A stretch of DNA of 64,000 nucleotides, taken from NCBI RefSeq assembly GCF_001422985.1, contig NZ_LMNL01000001.1, forward strand, positions 186,720 to 250,719, given 5' to 3'. Made by a program: the position numbers and the translations under genes. Positions 34,608 to 42,872 of the stretch are shown one piece after another (within the stretch, counting starts at the first letter, position 1; each line of letters opens with the position of its first letter). The notes beneath the pieces were generated by a model. It did no database searches and was not told the DNA's origin. It saw only the letters and a program-made list of their open reading frames with translations. This stretch comes from Methylobacterium sp. Leaf117. GTDB lineage: Bacteria; Pseudomonadota; Alphaproteobacteria; Rhizobiales; Beijerinckiaceae.

Positions 34608-37600
34608 ATGCTTCTTCGTATGTCTGGCGTGTCCGCACTTGTGCTGGCTGCTTCCTTCAGTCCGGCGCAAGCGCAAAGCTTGAACACGCTACCGCAGCGG
34701 GAGGGGGCCCAGGTGCTGAACGGCATCTTGAGCCTTCCGCGGAAGACCTATCTGGAGAGCTTGCAGCGCACGATCGAGTTCAATCGTAGCGCCAGCCCGG
34801 CGCGATTCGACAAGGCGGTGATCGATGCCAACAGCTACGATCTCCGCTTCTTCGGGACGAAGGCCGCCAATTTCCTGCAGGCGGTCCCGAGCGGCAGCCC
34901 GACCCCGGTCGGCAACGCGCTCGACTTCATCTCGAAGACCGCCAACGGCCGCGTCGGCGGTGACAGCGGCGTGCTCAAATTGTACTATGGAGCCATCAAC
35001 ACCTACGGCACGGTCTTCGGCCTGACTCAGCCGGGCGTTCCCAATTCCCAGGGCAATCCGAGGCCGTTCCAGGTCAGCAGCGAGATCAAGCTCGACCCGC
35101 GCTACGGCCTGGTTCAGAGCAGCAATTCGGCGGCCTTTCCCAGCGGACACTCGACCGCCGCCAACACCAACGCCCTCCTCTACGCGGTGATGGTACCGGA
35201 ACTCTACCAGCGTTCGTTGACGAAAGCGGCCGAGTTCCAGAACAGCCGCCTCGTGCTCGGCGTGCACTATGCCCTCGACGTCATCGGCGGCCGGATTCTC
35301 GCCTTCCAGGAAACCACGAAGCTCCTGAACAATACGCCCGGCTATCTGCAGCCCGGCGAAGATTTTGCGGCAACCGTCGCGCAATCTGCCCAGGCGCTGA
35401 ACAGCTATATCCGGGCGCAATGCGGCCTCGGCGCCGGGGAGTGCGCCGCGCAGAGCCCGAACGAGTACAGCGACAAGGCGAAGAACAAGGCTTTCTACGA
35501 AAACACGCTGACCTATGGCCTGAGTCCGGTCGGCCCCACCGACCTCGCGCCGGTGGTCCCGGTGGGCGCCGAGGTCCTCCTGGCCACCCGTTTTCCCTAT
35601 CTCAGCGCCGAACAGCGCCGCGACGTGCTCGCGACCACCGAACTCGCCTCGGGTCAACCCCTCGATGACGGCAGCGGCTGGGCCCGGCTGAACCTGTTTG
35701 CGGCCGCCGACGGATACGGTGCGTTCAACGGCCCGATCCGGGTCGTCATGGATGCGGCCAAGGGCGGGTTCTCGGCTTATGACAATTGGGGCAATGATAT
35801 CGGCGGGTCCGGCTCATTGACCAAGGACGGCACCGGCACGCTCGCGCTGAGCGGCAACAACACCTACGCGGGCGGGACGACCGTCCTCGGGGGTACGCTC
35901 ATCGGACAGGCCCGCGCCTTCGGTACGGGGACGATCACCGACAACGCCGTCGTCATCCTCGATCAGGCCGCGGATGCCACCATGGCCAACACCATCAACG
36001 GCACCGGCCGCCTGACCAAGATCAATGCCGGTCGGCTGACCCTCACCGGAAGCGGCACCCTTTCCGGTCCCCTCTCGGTGCTGGAAGGTGGTCTCGCGGT
36101 CAACGGATCGTTCGCGAACGCGCCCGTCATGGTCGGGTCCGGGGCGAGCCTCGGAGGCACGGGGACGATCGGGACCGTGACGGCGCTGTCGGGCGGTACC
36201 GTCGCGCCGGGCAATTCCATCGGGACTCTGTCCGTGGCCGGAAACGTCGCCTTCGCGGCCGGCGCCACCTATCAGGTCGAGGCCAATGCCGCCGGGCAGG
36301 CGGACCGGATCGCTGCCGGAGGTCAGGCGACGCTGTCGGGCGGCACGGTTCAGGTGCTGGCCGCCTCCGGTGCCTACAACCCCCGCACCACCTACACGAT
36401 CCTCACCGCCACGGGCGGCGTCTCGGGCCAGTTCGCCGGGGTGACTTCCAACCTCGCCTTCCTAACCCCGACCCTTCGTTACAGCCTGTCCGACGTCGAC
36501 CTGACGCTCACCCGCAACGACGTGCCGTTCGCCGCGAGCGCCACCTCCCGCAACGGCATGGCGGTCGCCAACGCGATCCAGGCGGCCGGGACGGGCCGGA
36601 TCTACGACGCTGCCGTAGGGTTCACCGCCTCGGAGGCCGCGGGCGGCTTCCGTGCCCTCGCGGGCGGCATCCATGCCAGCACCGTCTCCACCGCCTACGA
36701 GACCGCCTTCTTCGTGCGTGAAGCGGTCCTCGACCGCCTGCGCTGGGGCAACCCCGGCACCGGCCTGGATTACGGCACCCTGCCGTCCGCCTACACGGCC
36801 GATCTGCCGGGCCGCTCGCCGGCGGTGGCGAGCGTGCCCATGCGGATCCTGGACCCGCAGGTGGTCGGGCTCTGGGGCCAGGGCTTCGGCGCGTTCGGCA
36901 GCGCGAAGGGCGGCGGCAACGCCTTCGATATGAACCGGCAGATCGCCGGCTTCGCCACCGGTGCGGACCTGCAACTGCCGAGCGGCCTGCGCCTGGGCGT
37001 GGTTGGCGGCTACACCGAGGCCTACCTGGACAGCGCCGGACGAGCCGGCGGCACCAGGGACGCGGAGAGCGCCGCGCTCAAGAGCGGGTTCGGCGGCGTC
37101 TATGGCGGCTACGCGGTCGGCCCGCTTTCGCTGCGGCTGGGCGCGATCTATGCCGGCACCGACACGCGCACCCGACGGGCGGTGCCGTACGGGCTGTCGA
37201 GCACGCTGGGCGGCCACGGCGGCGGCTACACGGTCCAGGGTTTTGGCGAGATCGGCTGGAAGATTGCGCTGGGAGCGCCGATCGCGGCGGTGCTGGTGTC
37301 GAAGGATGGCGGGACCGGTGCCGGCGTGCCGCTGGTGGCGACCTATGTCGAGCCCTTCGTGGGCGGAGCCTATGTGGGCGTCCGGCGCGATGCCTTCGCG
37401 GAGACGGGCGGCGCGGCCGCACTGGCGGGCGCGGCGGCGGATTACGGCGTCGGCGCCACCACGGTGGGCGTGCGGGGACAGACGGGCCTGGATCTCGGGC
37501 TGGGCTTGCCGGTGACGGTGCGGGGTCTCGCGGGCTACCGGCGGGCGTTCGGGGACGTGGTGCCGAAGGCGCTGCTGACCTTCGCCACCGGTCCGGCCTT

Positions 37601-37763
37601 CCTCAGCGCGGGCGTGCCGATCGACCGGGACGCGTTTGTGGCCGAAGTCGGCCTGGACGTCGCGGTGGCACCGAACGCCAGCCTGGGCGTGGCCTATACC
37701 GGCCAGACCGGCAGCCGGGCTCAGGACCAGGCCGTCAAGGGGAACTTCGTCTGGCGCTTCTGA
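34608..37763 (+). CDS. Autotransporter with PAP2-type acid phosphatase passenger
   Basis: 1051 residues: signal peptide (about 1-22, ending AQAQS); a class-A/PAP2 acid phosphatase domain (about 25-270) with FPSGHS (Pro178-Ser-Gly-His181) and SRLVLGVHYALD (Ser213, Arg214, His220, Asp224), which match motifs 2 and 3 of the superfamily; an autotransporter-associated beta-strand repeat beginning LTKDGTGTLALSGNNTYAGG near 405; a glycine-rich passenger to about 640; and a C-terminal barrel (about 745-1051) ending FVWRF. Motif 1 shows NPRPF (Arg152) but Pro, not Lys, at the expected upstream position. It probably exposes a phosphatase on the cell surface, with insertion by BamA. Likely monocistronic, with its own terminator. 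Confidence 0.88.
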   Translation: MLLRMSGVSALVLAASFSPAQAQSLNTLPQREGAQVLNGILSLPRKTYLESLQRTIEFNRSASPARFDKAVIDANSYDLRFFGTKAANFLQAVPSGSPTPVGNALDFISKTANGRVGGDSGVLKLYYGAINTYGTVFGLTQPGVPNSQGNPRPFQVSSEIKLDPRYGLVQSSNSAAFPSGHSTAANTNALLYAVMVPELYQRSLTKAAEFQNSRLVLGVHYALDVIGGRILAFQETTKLLNNTPGYLQPGEDFAATVAQSAQALNSYIRAQCGLGAGECAAQSPNEYSDKAKNKAFYENTLTYGLSPVGPTDLAPVVPVGAEVLLATRFPYLSAEQRRDVLATTELASGQPLDDGSGWARLNLFAAADGYGAFNGPIRVVMDAAKGGFSAYDNWGNDIGGSGSLTKDGTGTLALSGNNTYAGGTTVLGGTLIGQARAFGTGTITDNAVVILDQAADATMANTINGTGRLTKINAGRLTLTGSGTLSGPLSVLEGGLAVNGSFANAPVMVGSGASLGGTGTIGTVTALSGGTVAPGNSIGTLSVAGNVAFAAGATYQVEANAAGQADRIAAGGQATLSGGTVQVLAASGAYNPRTTYTILTATGGVSGQFAGVTSNLAFLTPTLRYSLSDVDLTLTRNDVPFAASATSRNGMAVANAIQAAGTGRIYDAAVGFTASEAAGGFRALAGGIHASTVSTAYETAFFVREAVLDRLRWGNPGTGLDYGTLPSAYTADLPGRSPAVASVPMRILDPQVVGLWGQGFGAFGSAKGGGNAFDMNRQIAGFATGADLQLPSGLRLGVVGGYTEAYLDSAGRAGGTRDAESAALKSGFGGVYGGYAVGPLSLRLGAIYAGTDTRTRRAVPYGLSSTLGGHGGGYTVQGFGEIGWKIALGAPIAAVLVSKDGGTGAGVPLVATYVEPFVGGAYVGVRRDAFAETGGAAALAGAAADYGVGATTVGVRGQTGLDLGLGLPVTVRGLAGYRRAFGDVVPKALLTFATGPAFLSAGVPIDRDAFVAEVGLDVAVAPNASLGVAYTGQTGSRAQDQAVKGNFVWRF

Positions 37764-37771
37764 TCCCCCGG

Positions 37772-37797
37772 CCCGACGCGGTTCGATCCGCGTCGGG
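37772..37797. terminator. 10-bp perfect stem between convergent genes
   Basis: CCCGACGCGG (37772-37781) and CCGCGTCGGG (37788-37797) are perfect reverse complements with a TTCGAT loop, 8 bases after the autotransporter stop and 34 bases from the trmD stop. Its symmetry suits a bidirectional terminator; no T-run is present on either side. Confidence 0.6.
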
Positions 37798-37830
37798 TCC
37801 CGCCGCGGGCGGACGGGTCCGAGCGGGACG

Positions 37831-38556
37831 TCAGCCCTTCGCCGGCCGGAGCAGATCCGGCCGGCGCTCGCGTGTGAGGCGCAGGGCCTCGGCCTGACGC
37901 CAGCGGGCGATGGCACCGTGGTTGCCCCCGGTCAGCACGTCGGGAATGGCCCGGCCCTCCCAGTCGCGGGGGCGGGTGTAGTGCGGATATTCGAGCTGCC
38001 CGGTCTCGAAGCTTTCCTCGACCCCCGAGGCGAGCTTGCCCATCACGCCGGGGAGCAGGCGCACGCAGGCATCGAGCACCACCAGGGCGGCGATCTCCCC
38101 GCCGGAGAGGATGTAGTCGCCGATCGACACCTCCTCCAGGCCGCGACCGGCGATGACCCGCTCATCGACGCCCTCGAACCGGCCGCAGACGACGACGAGG
38201 CCGGGGCCTTCGCTCAAGGCCCGGACCCGCGCCTGGGTCAGCGGCCGGCCACGCGGACTCATGAGCAGGCGCGGGCGCGGATCGTCGGGCGGGGCGGCGG
38301 CGTCGATGGCCGATGCCAGCACGTCGCAGCGCAGCACCATGCCGGCGCCGCCCCCGGCCGGGGTGTCGTCCACCGCCCGGTGGCGCCCCAGGCCGTGCTC
38401 GCGGATGTCGCGCGCTTCCAGGCTCCAGGTGCCCCGCGCAAGCGCCTCGCCGGACAGGGACAGCCCGAGCGGCCCGGGAAACATCTCCGGGTAGAGGGTG
38501 AGGATCGTGGCGGTCCAGGGTCGGCTGGACCCGGCGACGGGGGAGGGGACGGTCAT
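37831..38556 (-). CDS. trmD: tRNA (guanine-37-N1)-methyltransferase
   Basis: SPOUT-class enzyme that methylates G37 next to the anticodon and prevents frameshifting. The 241-residue protein starts after a 14-residue extension with [17 protein letters not shown], then [30 protein letters not shown], the knot motif [31 protein letters not shown] and [12 protein letters not shown]. These are all canonical. Unusually it is detached from rimM and rplS: rimM lies 3.1 kb upstream, beyond two plus-strand genes. Confidence 0.97.
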   Translation of the reverse strand: MTVPSPVAGSSRPWTATILTLYPEMFPGPLGLSLSGEALARGTWSLEARDIREHGLGRHRAVDDTPAGGGAGMVLRCDVLASAIDAAAPPDDPRPRLLMSPRGRPLTQARVRALSEGPGLVVVCGRFEGVDERVIAGRGLEEVSIGDYILSGGEIAALVVLDACVRLLPGVMGKLASGVEESFETGQLEYPHYTRPRDWEGRAIPDVLTGGNHGAIARWRQAEALRLTRERRPDLLRPAKG

Positions 38557-38627
38557 GCCGCTTGATGGCGCGCGGAGATGCGCCCGGTCAACGTGGCACC
38601 GAACCGTTCGGGGTGGGTTGTCCCGCC

Positions 38628-39419
38628 ATGGTCCTGTCCGGCATCGCCCATCTCCGTTCTCCCCTCGTCCGATCGCTCGCCCTGGCGGCGGCGCTCTCCG
38701 GGGCCGGCGTGATCACACCGGATACGACGCAGGCGGCCGAACCGCTGGCGCCGCCCGGCGCGCCCGCGACCGCGTTTCCCAAGCCCGACCGGCCCGTCGC
38801 CGAAATCGTGGCGCCGCTCTGGGCCTCCGAATCGCAGCGCAATTCGGTCGACGAGGTCGGGCAGGTGATGCGGCTGATGGGCATCGCCCCGGGCCAGAGC
38901 GTCGGCGATATCGGGGCTGGCAGCGGCTATTACACGGTGCGGATGGCCGAGCGGGTCGGCCCCCAGGGGCAGGTCTATGCCGAGGATGTCACGCCACGGT
39001 ACCTGGCGGGGCTCGAGACCCGGATCGCCAAGAGCGCCCTGACCAACGTGACGGTTGTGCGCGGCGGGCCGCACGATCCGCGCCTGCCGGCGGGCTCCCT
39101 CGATGCCGCCGTGCTGGTCCACATGTATCACGAGATCGCCCAGCCCTTCGGCCTGTTGCACAATCTCGGCCCCATGATGAAGCCGGGTGGCAAGGTCGGC
39201 ATCGTCGATGCGGACGACGTTCCCGCGCGCCATGGAACGCCGCCGAAGCTGCTGGCCTGCGAACTGGCCGCCGCCGGCTACCGCCAGACCGGGTTTTCCG
39301 TGCTCGAGGGCGGCGTCGGCTACCTCGCGATCTTCGCGGCGCCGCGACCCGAGGACAGGCCGGACCCGGCTTCGATCCGGCCCTGCCGGGATGAGACCAC
39401 GCGCGCGGGCCGGCGATAG
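38628..39419 (+). CDS. Class I SAM methyltransferase with an export signal
   Basis: 263 residues from ATG 38628 ([16 protein letters not shown]); upstream in-frame starts exist but would bury the signal. Residues 1-40 form a signal peptide ([13 protein letters not shown] ... TQAAEP). The mature part is a Rossmann methyltransferase with motif [18 protein letters not shown], the acidic [26 protein letters not shown] for motif IV and [17 protein letters not shown]. The predicted site of action is outside the cytoplasm, where no SAM supply is known. Divergent from trmD; the diguanylate cyclase follows 190 bp downstream. Substrate unknown. Confidence 0.85.
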   Translation: MVLSGIAHLRSPLVRSLALAAALSGAGVITPDTTQAAEPLAPPGAPATAFPKPDRPVAEIVAPLWASESQRNSVDEVGQVMRLMGIAPGQSVGDIGAGSGYYTVRMAERVGPQGQVYAEDVTPRYLAGLETRIAKSALTNVTVVRGGPHDPRLPAGSLDAAVLVHMYHEIAQPFGLLHNLGPMMKPGGKVGIVDADDVPARHGTPPKLLACELAAAGYRQTGFSVLEGGVGYLAIFAAPRPEDRPDPASIRPCRDETTRAGRR

Positions 39420-39611
39420 CGCGGGGCCTGGAGCGCGGTTCGGGCGATCCCCGGGCTACGATCCCCCGGACGCTGGCACGGCGCGGCGCGGGGGAAGGTC
39501 GTCGTGAGACACGCTGAGGTTGTCGTTACGAAAAGGGGTGGTGGGCCGGCCTGAACGCAGGCTGGATTCGTTCTGTGCGTGGTATCGCCTTCTGGGCTTT
39601 ACAACCAGGGG

Positions 39612-41309
39612 ATGATTCCGACGATGCGCCTGGTGGCCGGCTTTTGGCGTCGTCTCGATGCGACCAGCGCCTGGATCGGCCTCGGCATTCTCGCGCCCCT
39701 CGGCATGCTCGTCGTCTCCGGGACGATGCTGCTCAACCTGCGCGACGATGCGTGGGAGAAGGCGCAGCAGACGTCGCGCAACCTGCTTCAAGTGATCGAG
39801 CGCGATATTGCCCGCAACATCGAGGTGATCGACCTGGCCCTGCGCGGTGCGGTCGAGAACCTGTCGGCACCGGGCTTTACCGACGTCAGCCCGGAACTGC
39901 GCCAGCTCATCCTGTTCGACCGCGCGGTCACCACCCGCGACATGGGTGTGATCCTGGTGATCGACGAGGCCGGCAACACCCTCTACGACGCCAACGCCGT
40001 GCCGGCGCGCCAACTCAACAACGCCGATCGCTCCTATTTTCGCATCCATCGCGACCATCCCGAGATCGGGCTCGACATCAGCGAGCCGGTGATCTCCCGG
40101 TTCCTCGGCGTTCCGGTGGTGGTGCTGAGCCGACGGATCGCCAAGCCGGACGGCAGCTTCGGCGGCGTGGTGCAGGCCTCCCTGAAGCTCACCTATTTCA
40201 GCAGCCTGTTCGAAAACCTCGCGCTCGGGACCAAGGGGGCGATCAACCTCTACCGGGCGGACGGCACGCGCCTGGTGCGGTATCCCCCCTGGGACGGAAC
40301 GCTGGGGACGAGCGTTGCCGATTCACCCGTCTTCCAGCACCTCGTCCGCGTCGGGCACGGCAGCTTCGTCGGCCCCACGATCCAGAACACGGGGTCGCGG
40401 CTCCACACCTTCATGCGGATCGGCGACCTGCCCCTCATCCTCGACGTGACCCTGGCGCCCGAGGAGATCGAGGCCGAGTGGCGCGGGCGGGCGGCGGTGC
40501 TGGGCGGCGTGCTGCTGATCCTGTGCGGGCTCACCGCCGGTCTGTCGCTGCTGTTCGGGCGCGAATTGCGGCGGCGCGCCCGGATGCAGGAGGAACTGGT
40601 CCGCCTGTCGCGCACCGACGCCCTGACCGGGTTGCCGAACCGACGCCGGTTCGAAGAGGCCTTGGCGGGGATCGGTGGGGCGGGGATCGGTGGGGGGGGC
40701 ATCGGTGAAGCCGGGGCGGTGGGATCGCTGTCGCCGTTCCCCCTGTCGCTCCTGGTCATCGATGCCGACCACTTCAAGGCGCTCAACGACCGCTATGGCC
40801 ACGCCGTCGGCGACGAGGTGCTGAAAGGCCTCGCGCGCTGCCTCGAGGCCAGCGTCGCCCGCGCCGGCGACCTCGTGTGCCGGGTTGGCGGCGAGGAATT
40901 CGTGGTGCTGCTTCCCGGAAGCGACGGCCTGGGCGCCGCCCGTGTCGCGGCCCGCATTCACGCGGCGGTCGGCCGCCTCGATCTCGCCGTCTCGGGCATC
41001 GCGGCGGGCACGCTGACGGTCAGCATCGGCGTGGCGAGCAGCGACGACGTCGAACCGGGGATGTGGTCGCTGAGCGACCTCTATCGTGCCGCGGATGCCG
41101 CCCTATACGCCGCCAAGGCGGACGGGCGGAACCAGACCCGCCATGCCGACCCTTCGGGCGGGTCCGCTGCTTCGGACGACGCGGCATTTTTCGAGCGACG
41201 CGCTTTGGCGCGGCCGATGCTGTCCGACCCGGACGGAGCGCCGGCGTCCGGGTCCGTCGCCTGCGACCGGTCGAGGGAGGATGGTCCGTTCTCCGACTGC
41301 TCCGGCTGA
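39612..41309 (+). CDS. Membrane diguanylate cyclase with periplasmic Cache-type sensor
   Basis: Makes cyclic di-GMP. From ATG 39612 (or 39624) the protein has about 565 residues: helix 1 (GLGILAPLGMLVVSGTMLL), a periplasmic double-Cache-like sensor (about 45-295), helix 2 (GGVLLILCGLTAGLSLLFG) and a GGDEF domain with SRTDALTGLPNRRRFEE, DADHFKALNDRYGH and CRVGGEEFVVLLPG. The active GGEEF is intact and the inhibitory I-site RxxD is present as RAGD just ahead of it. A Gly/Ile repeat is inserted inside the GGDEF domain (separate entry). The start is uncertain because ribosome-site spacing is poor for every candidate. Confidence 0.92.
   Translation: MIPTMRLVAGFWRRLDATSAWIGLGILAPLGMLVVSGTMLLNLRDDAWEKAQQTSRNLLQVIERDIARNIEVIDLALRGAVENLSAPGFTDVSPELRQLILFDRAVTTRDMGVILVIDEAGNTLYDANAVPARQLNNADRSYFRIHRDHPEIGLDISEPVISRFLGVPVVVLSRRIAKPDGSFGGVVQASLKLTYFSSLFENLALGTKGAINLYRADGTRLVRYPPWDGTLGTSVADSPVFQHLVRVGHGSFVGPTIQNTGSRLHTFMRIGDLPLILDVTLAPEEIEAEWRGRAAVLGGVLLILCGLTAGLSLLFGRELRRRARMQEELVRLSRTDALTGLPNRRRFEEALAGIGGAGIGGGGIGEAGAVGSLSPFPLSLLVIDADHFKALNDRYGHAVGDEVLKGLARCLEASVARAGDLVCRVGGEEFVVLLPGSDGLGAARVAARIHAAVGRLDLAVSGIAAGTLTVSIGVASSDDVEPGMWSLSDLYRAADAALYAAKADGRNQTRHADPSGGSAASDDAAFFERRALARPMLSDPDGAPASGSVACDRSREDGPFSDCSG
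40665..40709 (+). repeat. 15-nt in-frame tandem repeat inside the GGDEF domain
   Basis: Three units of about GCGGGGATCGGTGGG occur at 40665-40679, 40680-40694 and (degenerate) 40695-40709, encoding AGIGG-AGIGG-GGIGE. They fall between the first helix (RRRFEEALAG) and the strand that leads to DADHF, a surface loop in GGDEF structures. Length is a multiple of three, so the frame is kept. Looks like a recent slippage expansion. Confidence 0.8.
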
Positions 41310-41698
41310 GGTAACGCTGTCGCGGCGCTGCCCTTGGCCTCCCGCGCCTCCGGGACCGATGGGCACACGCACGGTGCTTGCGAGACAGACTCGGCCGCGC
41401 TTCGACCTCGACTTCTACGATCGGGCTGTATTGCGGGGCGACGAGGGCGTGGTGTTCGACACCCGTCAGAACGGGCGCACTACGCCAAGCAGCGCCTGCC
41501 GGCGATCACGCCTGCCCACGCGATACCCCGGGGACGGCGAACGTCGGGCCTTCACCGTCTCGGTGCCGAACGCGGCGCGTCACCCGGTCCGTTCGGCCAC
41601 CCGGTCCGTTCGGCCACCCGGTCGTATGGGGGACGCTGGCCGATCCGATGATCCTCCCCGAGCGTCACCGAATCGGCAGTTCCCGCTAAACGGGTTCC
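41310..41698. other. 389-bp spacer, possible degenerate gene remnant
   Basis: Lies between the cyclase stop and the rimM stop. One frame reads PRFDLDFYDRAVLRGDEG and another, nearer the end, reads TLADPMILPERHRIGSSR before a stop; both look more protein-like than the rest, and they are in different frames, as expected of a frameshifted remnant. A 17-bp tandem repeat lies between them. I do not recognise the family and cannot call a gene. Confidence 0.4.
41581..41623. repeat. 17-bp tandem repeat, 2.5 copies
   Basis: CACCCGGTCCGTTCGGC occurs at 41581-41597 and 41598-41614 without change, followed by a 9-base partial copy at 41615-41623. The period is not a multiple of three, so within a gene each copy would shift the frame. 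Confidence 0.9.
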
Positions 41699-42385
41699 TC
41701 AGACGGGTTCTTCGGGCGGGCGCGGCTGGGCCGGAGCGAACAGGTCCTCCGGCGGGTCGATCACCACGCGGCCGCCGGCGATGTCGAGATCCGGCACGAA
41801 GGCCTTGGTGAAGGGCAGGAGGGCGGTGGCGCCGCCCTGGGCCGGCTTGATTTCGAGAAGGTCGCCGCCGCCGTAATTCGGCACGTCCGCGACGGTGCCC
41901 AGCACCGTGCCCTGCGTGTCGACCACGTCGAGACCGACGAGATCGGCGGTGAAGAACTCGTCCTCCTCCGCCACGGTGCCGAGGCGATCGCGCGGCAGGT
42001 ACAGGGCGAGGCGGTTGAGACCCTCCGCCCCGGTGCGGTCGCCGACGCCCTTGACGCGCGCGACCAGGAGGTCGGGGGAGGCACCGCCAGCCTGCCGGAC
42101 ATCGGTGAGCTCGATGCGGCGGCCATCGGCACCGATCAGCGGCCCGTAGGACGCGATGGCCTGCGGGTCGCCGGTGTAGGATTTCAGCCGGACCTCGCCG
42201 TTGAGCCCGTGTGCCCGCCCGAACTCGCCCATCTGGACGAGACTTGGGTCGGTGGGCGGCAGAGGCGCGTCGACCTCCGCCTTGGGCCGGTGGGGCGAGG
42301 TGGCCGCCTCGCTGCCGATGCGGCCGGGCCGCGCACGGCGGCCGCCGTCACCGTGGGTCGATAGGCCTCCGGGACGACGCGCCAT
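41699..42385 (-). CDS. rimM: 16S rRNA processing protein RimM
   Basis: Binds ribosomal protein S19 and helps mature the 30S head. From ATG 42385 the product has 228 residues; the first 45 (Arg/Gly-rich, [19 protein letters not shown]) are an extension before the conserved [20 protein letters not shown]. The PRC-barrel half has [35 protein letters not shown] and [20 protein letters not shown]. It starts 10 bases after the rpsP stop, so the two are surely co-transcribed. trmD, the usual next gene, is 3.1 kb away. Confidence 0.95.
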   Translation of the reverse strand: MARRPGGLSTHGDGGRRARPGRIGSEAATSPHRPKAEVDAPLPPTDPSLVQMGEFGRAHGLNGEVRLKSYTGDPQAIASYGPLIGADGRRIELTDVRQAGGASPDLLVARVKGVGDRTGAEGLNRLALYLPRDRLGTVAEEDEFFTADLVGLDVVDTQGTVLGTVADVPNYGGGDLLEIKPAQGGATALLPFTKAFVPDLDIAGGRVVIDPPEDLFAPAQPRPPEEPV

Positions 42386-42395
42386 GCGGGGGACC

Positions 42396-42758
42396 TCAGG
42401 CTGCGGCGTCTTCGGCCGGGGCAGCGGCCTTCTCGGCGCGCTTGGCGGCGCGCTCCTTGGCCTTCTCGCCCGGCTCGGCCTTCTGCGGGTTGTTGCGCGC
42501 GGGGCGCTTGGCGAGGCCAGCGGCGTCGAGGAAGCGCAGGACGCGGTCCGTCGGCTGCGCGCCCTTGGCGAGCCAAGCCTGGATCTTGTCGGCTTCGAGC
42601 ACGATGCGGGCCGGATCATCCTTGGCCTTCATCGGGTCGTAGACGCCGACCTTGTCGATGAAGCGGCCGTCGCGCGGGGCGCGGGCATCGGCGACGACGA
42701 TGCGGTAGTACGGGCGCTTCTTGGCGCCGCCACGGGTCAGGCGGATCTTGAGGGACAT
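42396..42758 (-). CDS. rpsP: Ribosomal protein bS16
   Basis: Small-subunit assembly protein. The 120-residue product starts [21 protein letters not shown] and contains [42 protein letters not shown] and a C-terminal Lys/Ala-rich tail usual in alphaproteobacteria. ATG 42758 is preceded (minus strand) by AGGAGAAAAAA. It lies between ffh and rimM, the normal order. Confidence 0.97.
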   Translation of the reverse strand: MSLKIRLTRGGAKKRPYYRIVVADARAPRDGRFIDKVGVYDPMKAKDDPARIVLEADKIQAWLAKGAQPTDRVLRFLDAAGLAKRPARNNPQKAEPGEKAKERAAKRAEKAAAPAEDAAA

Positions 42759-42872
42759 TTTTTTCTCCTGATGAGGGGGTTTTGCGTGTGTCGGATGAGG
42801 CGTCCGGTGGGCAGAGAGGAGCGGAGAAGACGCAGGTCCCTTCGCTCGTCGCTGCGCACCGGCGCCCCGGTG

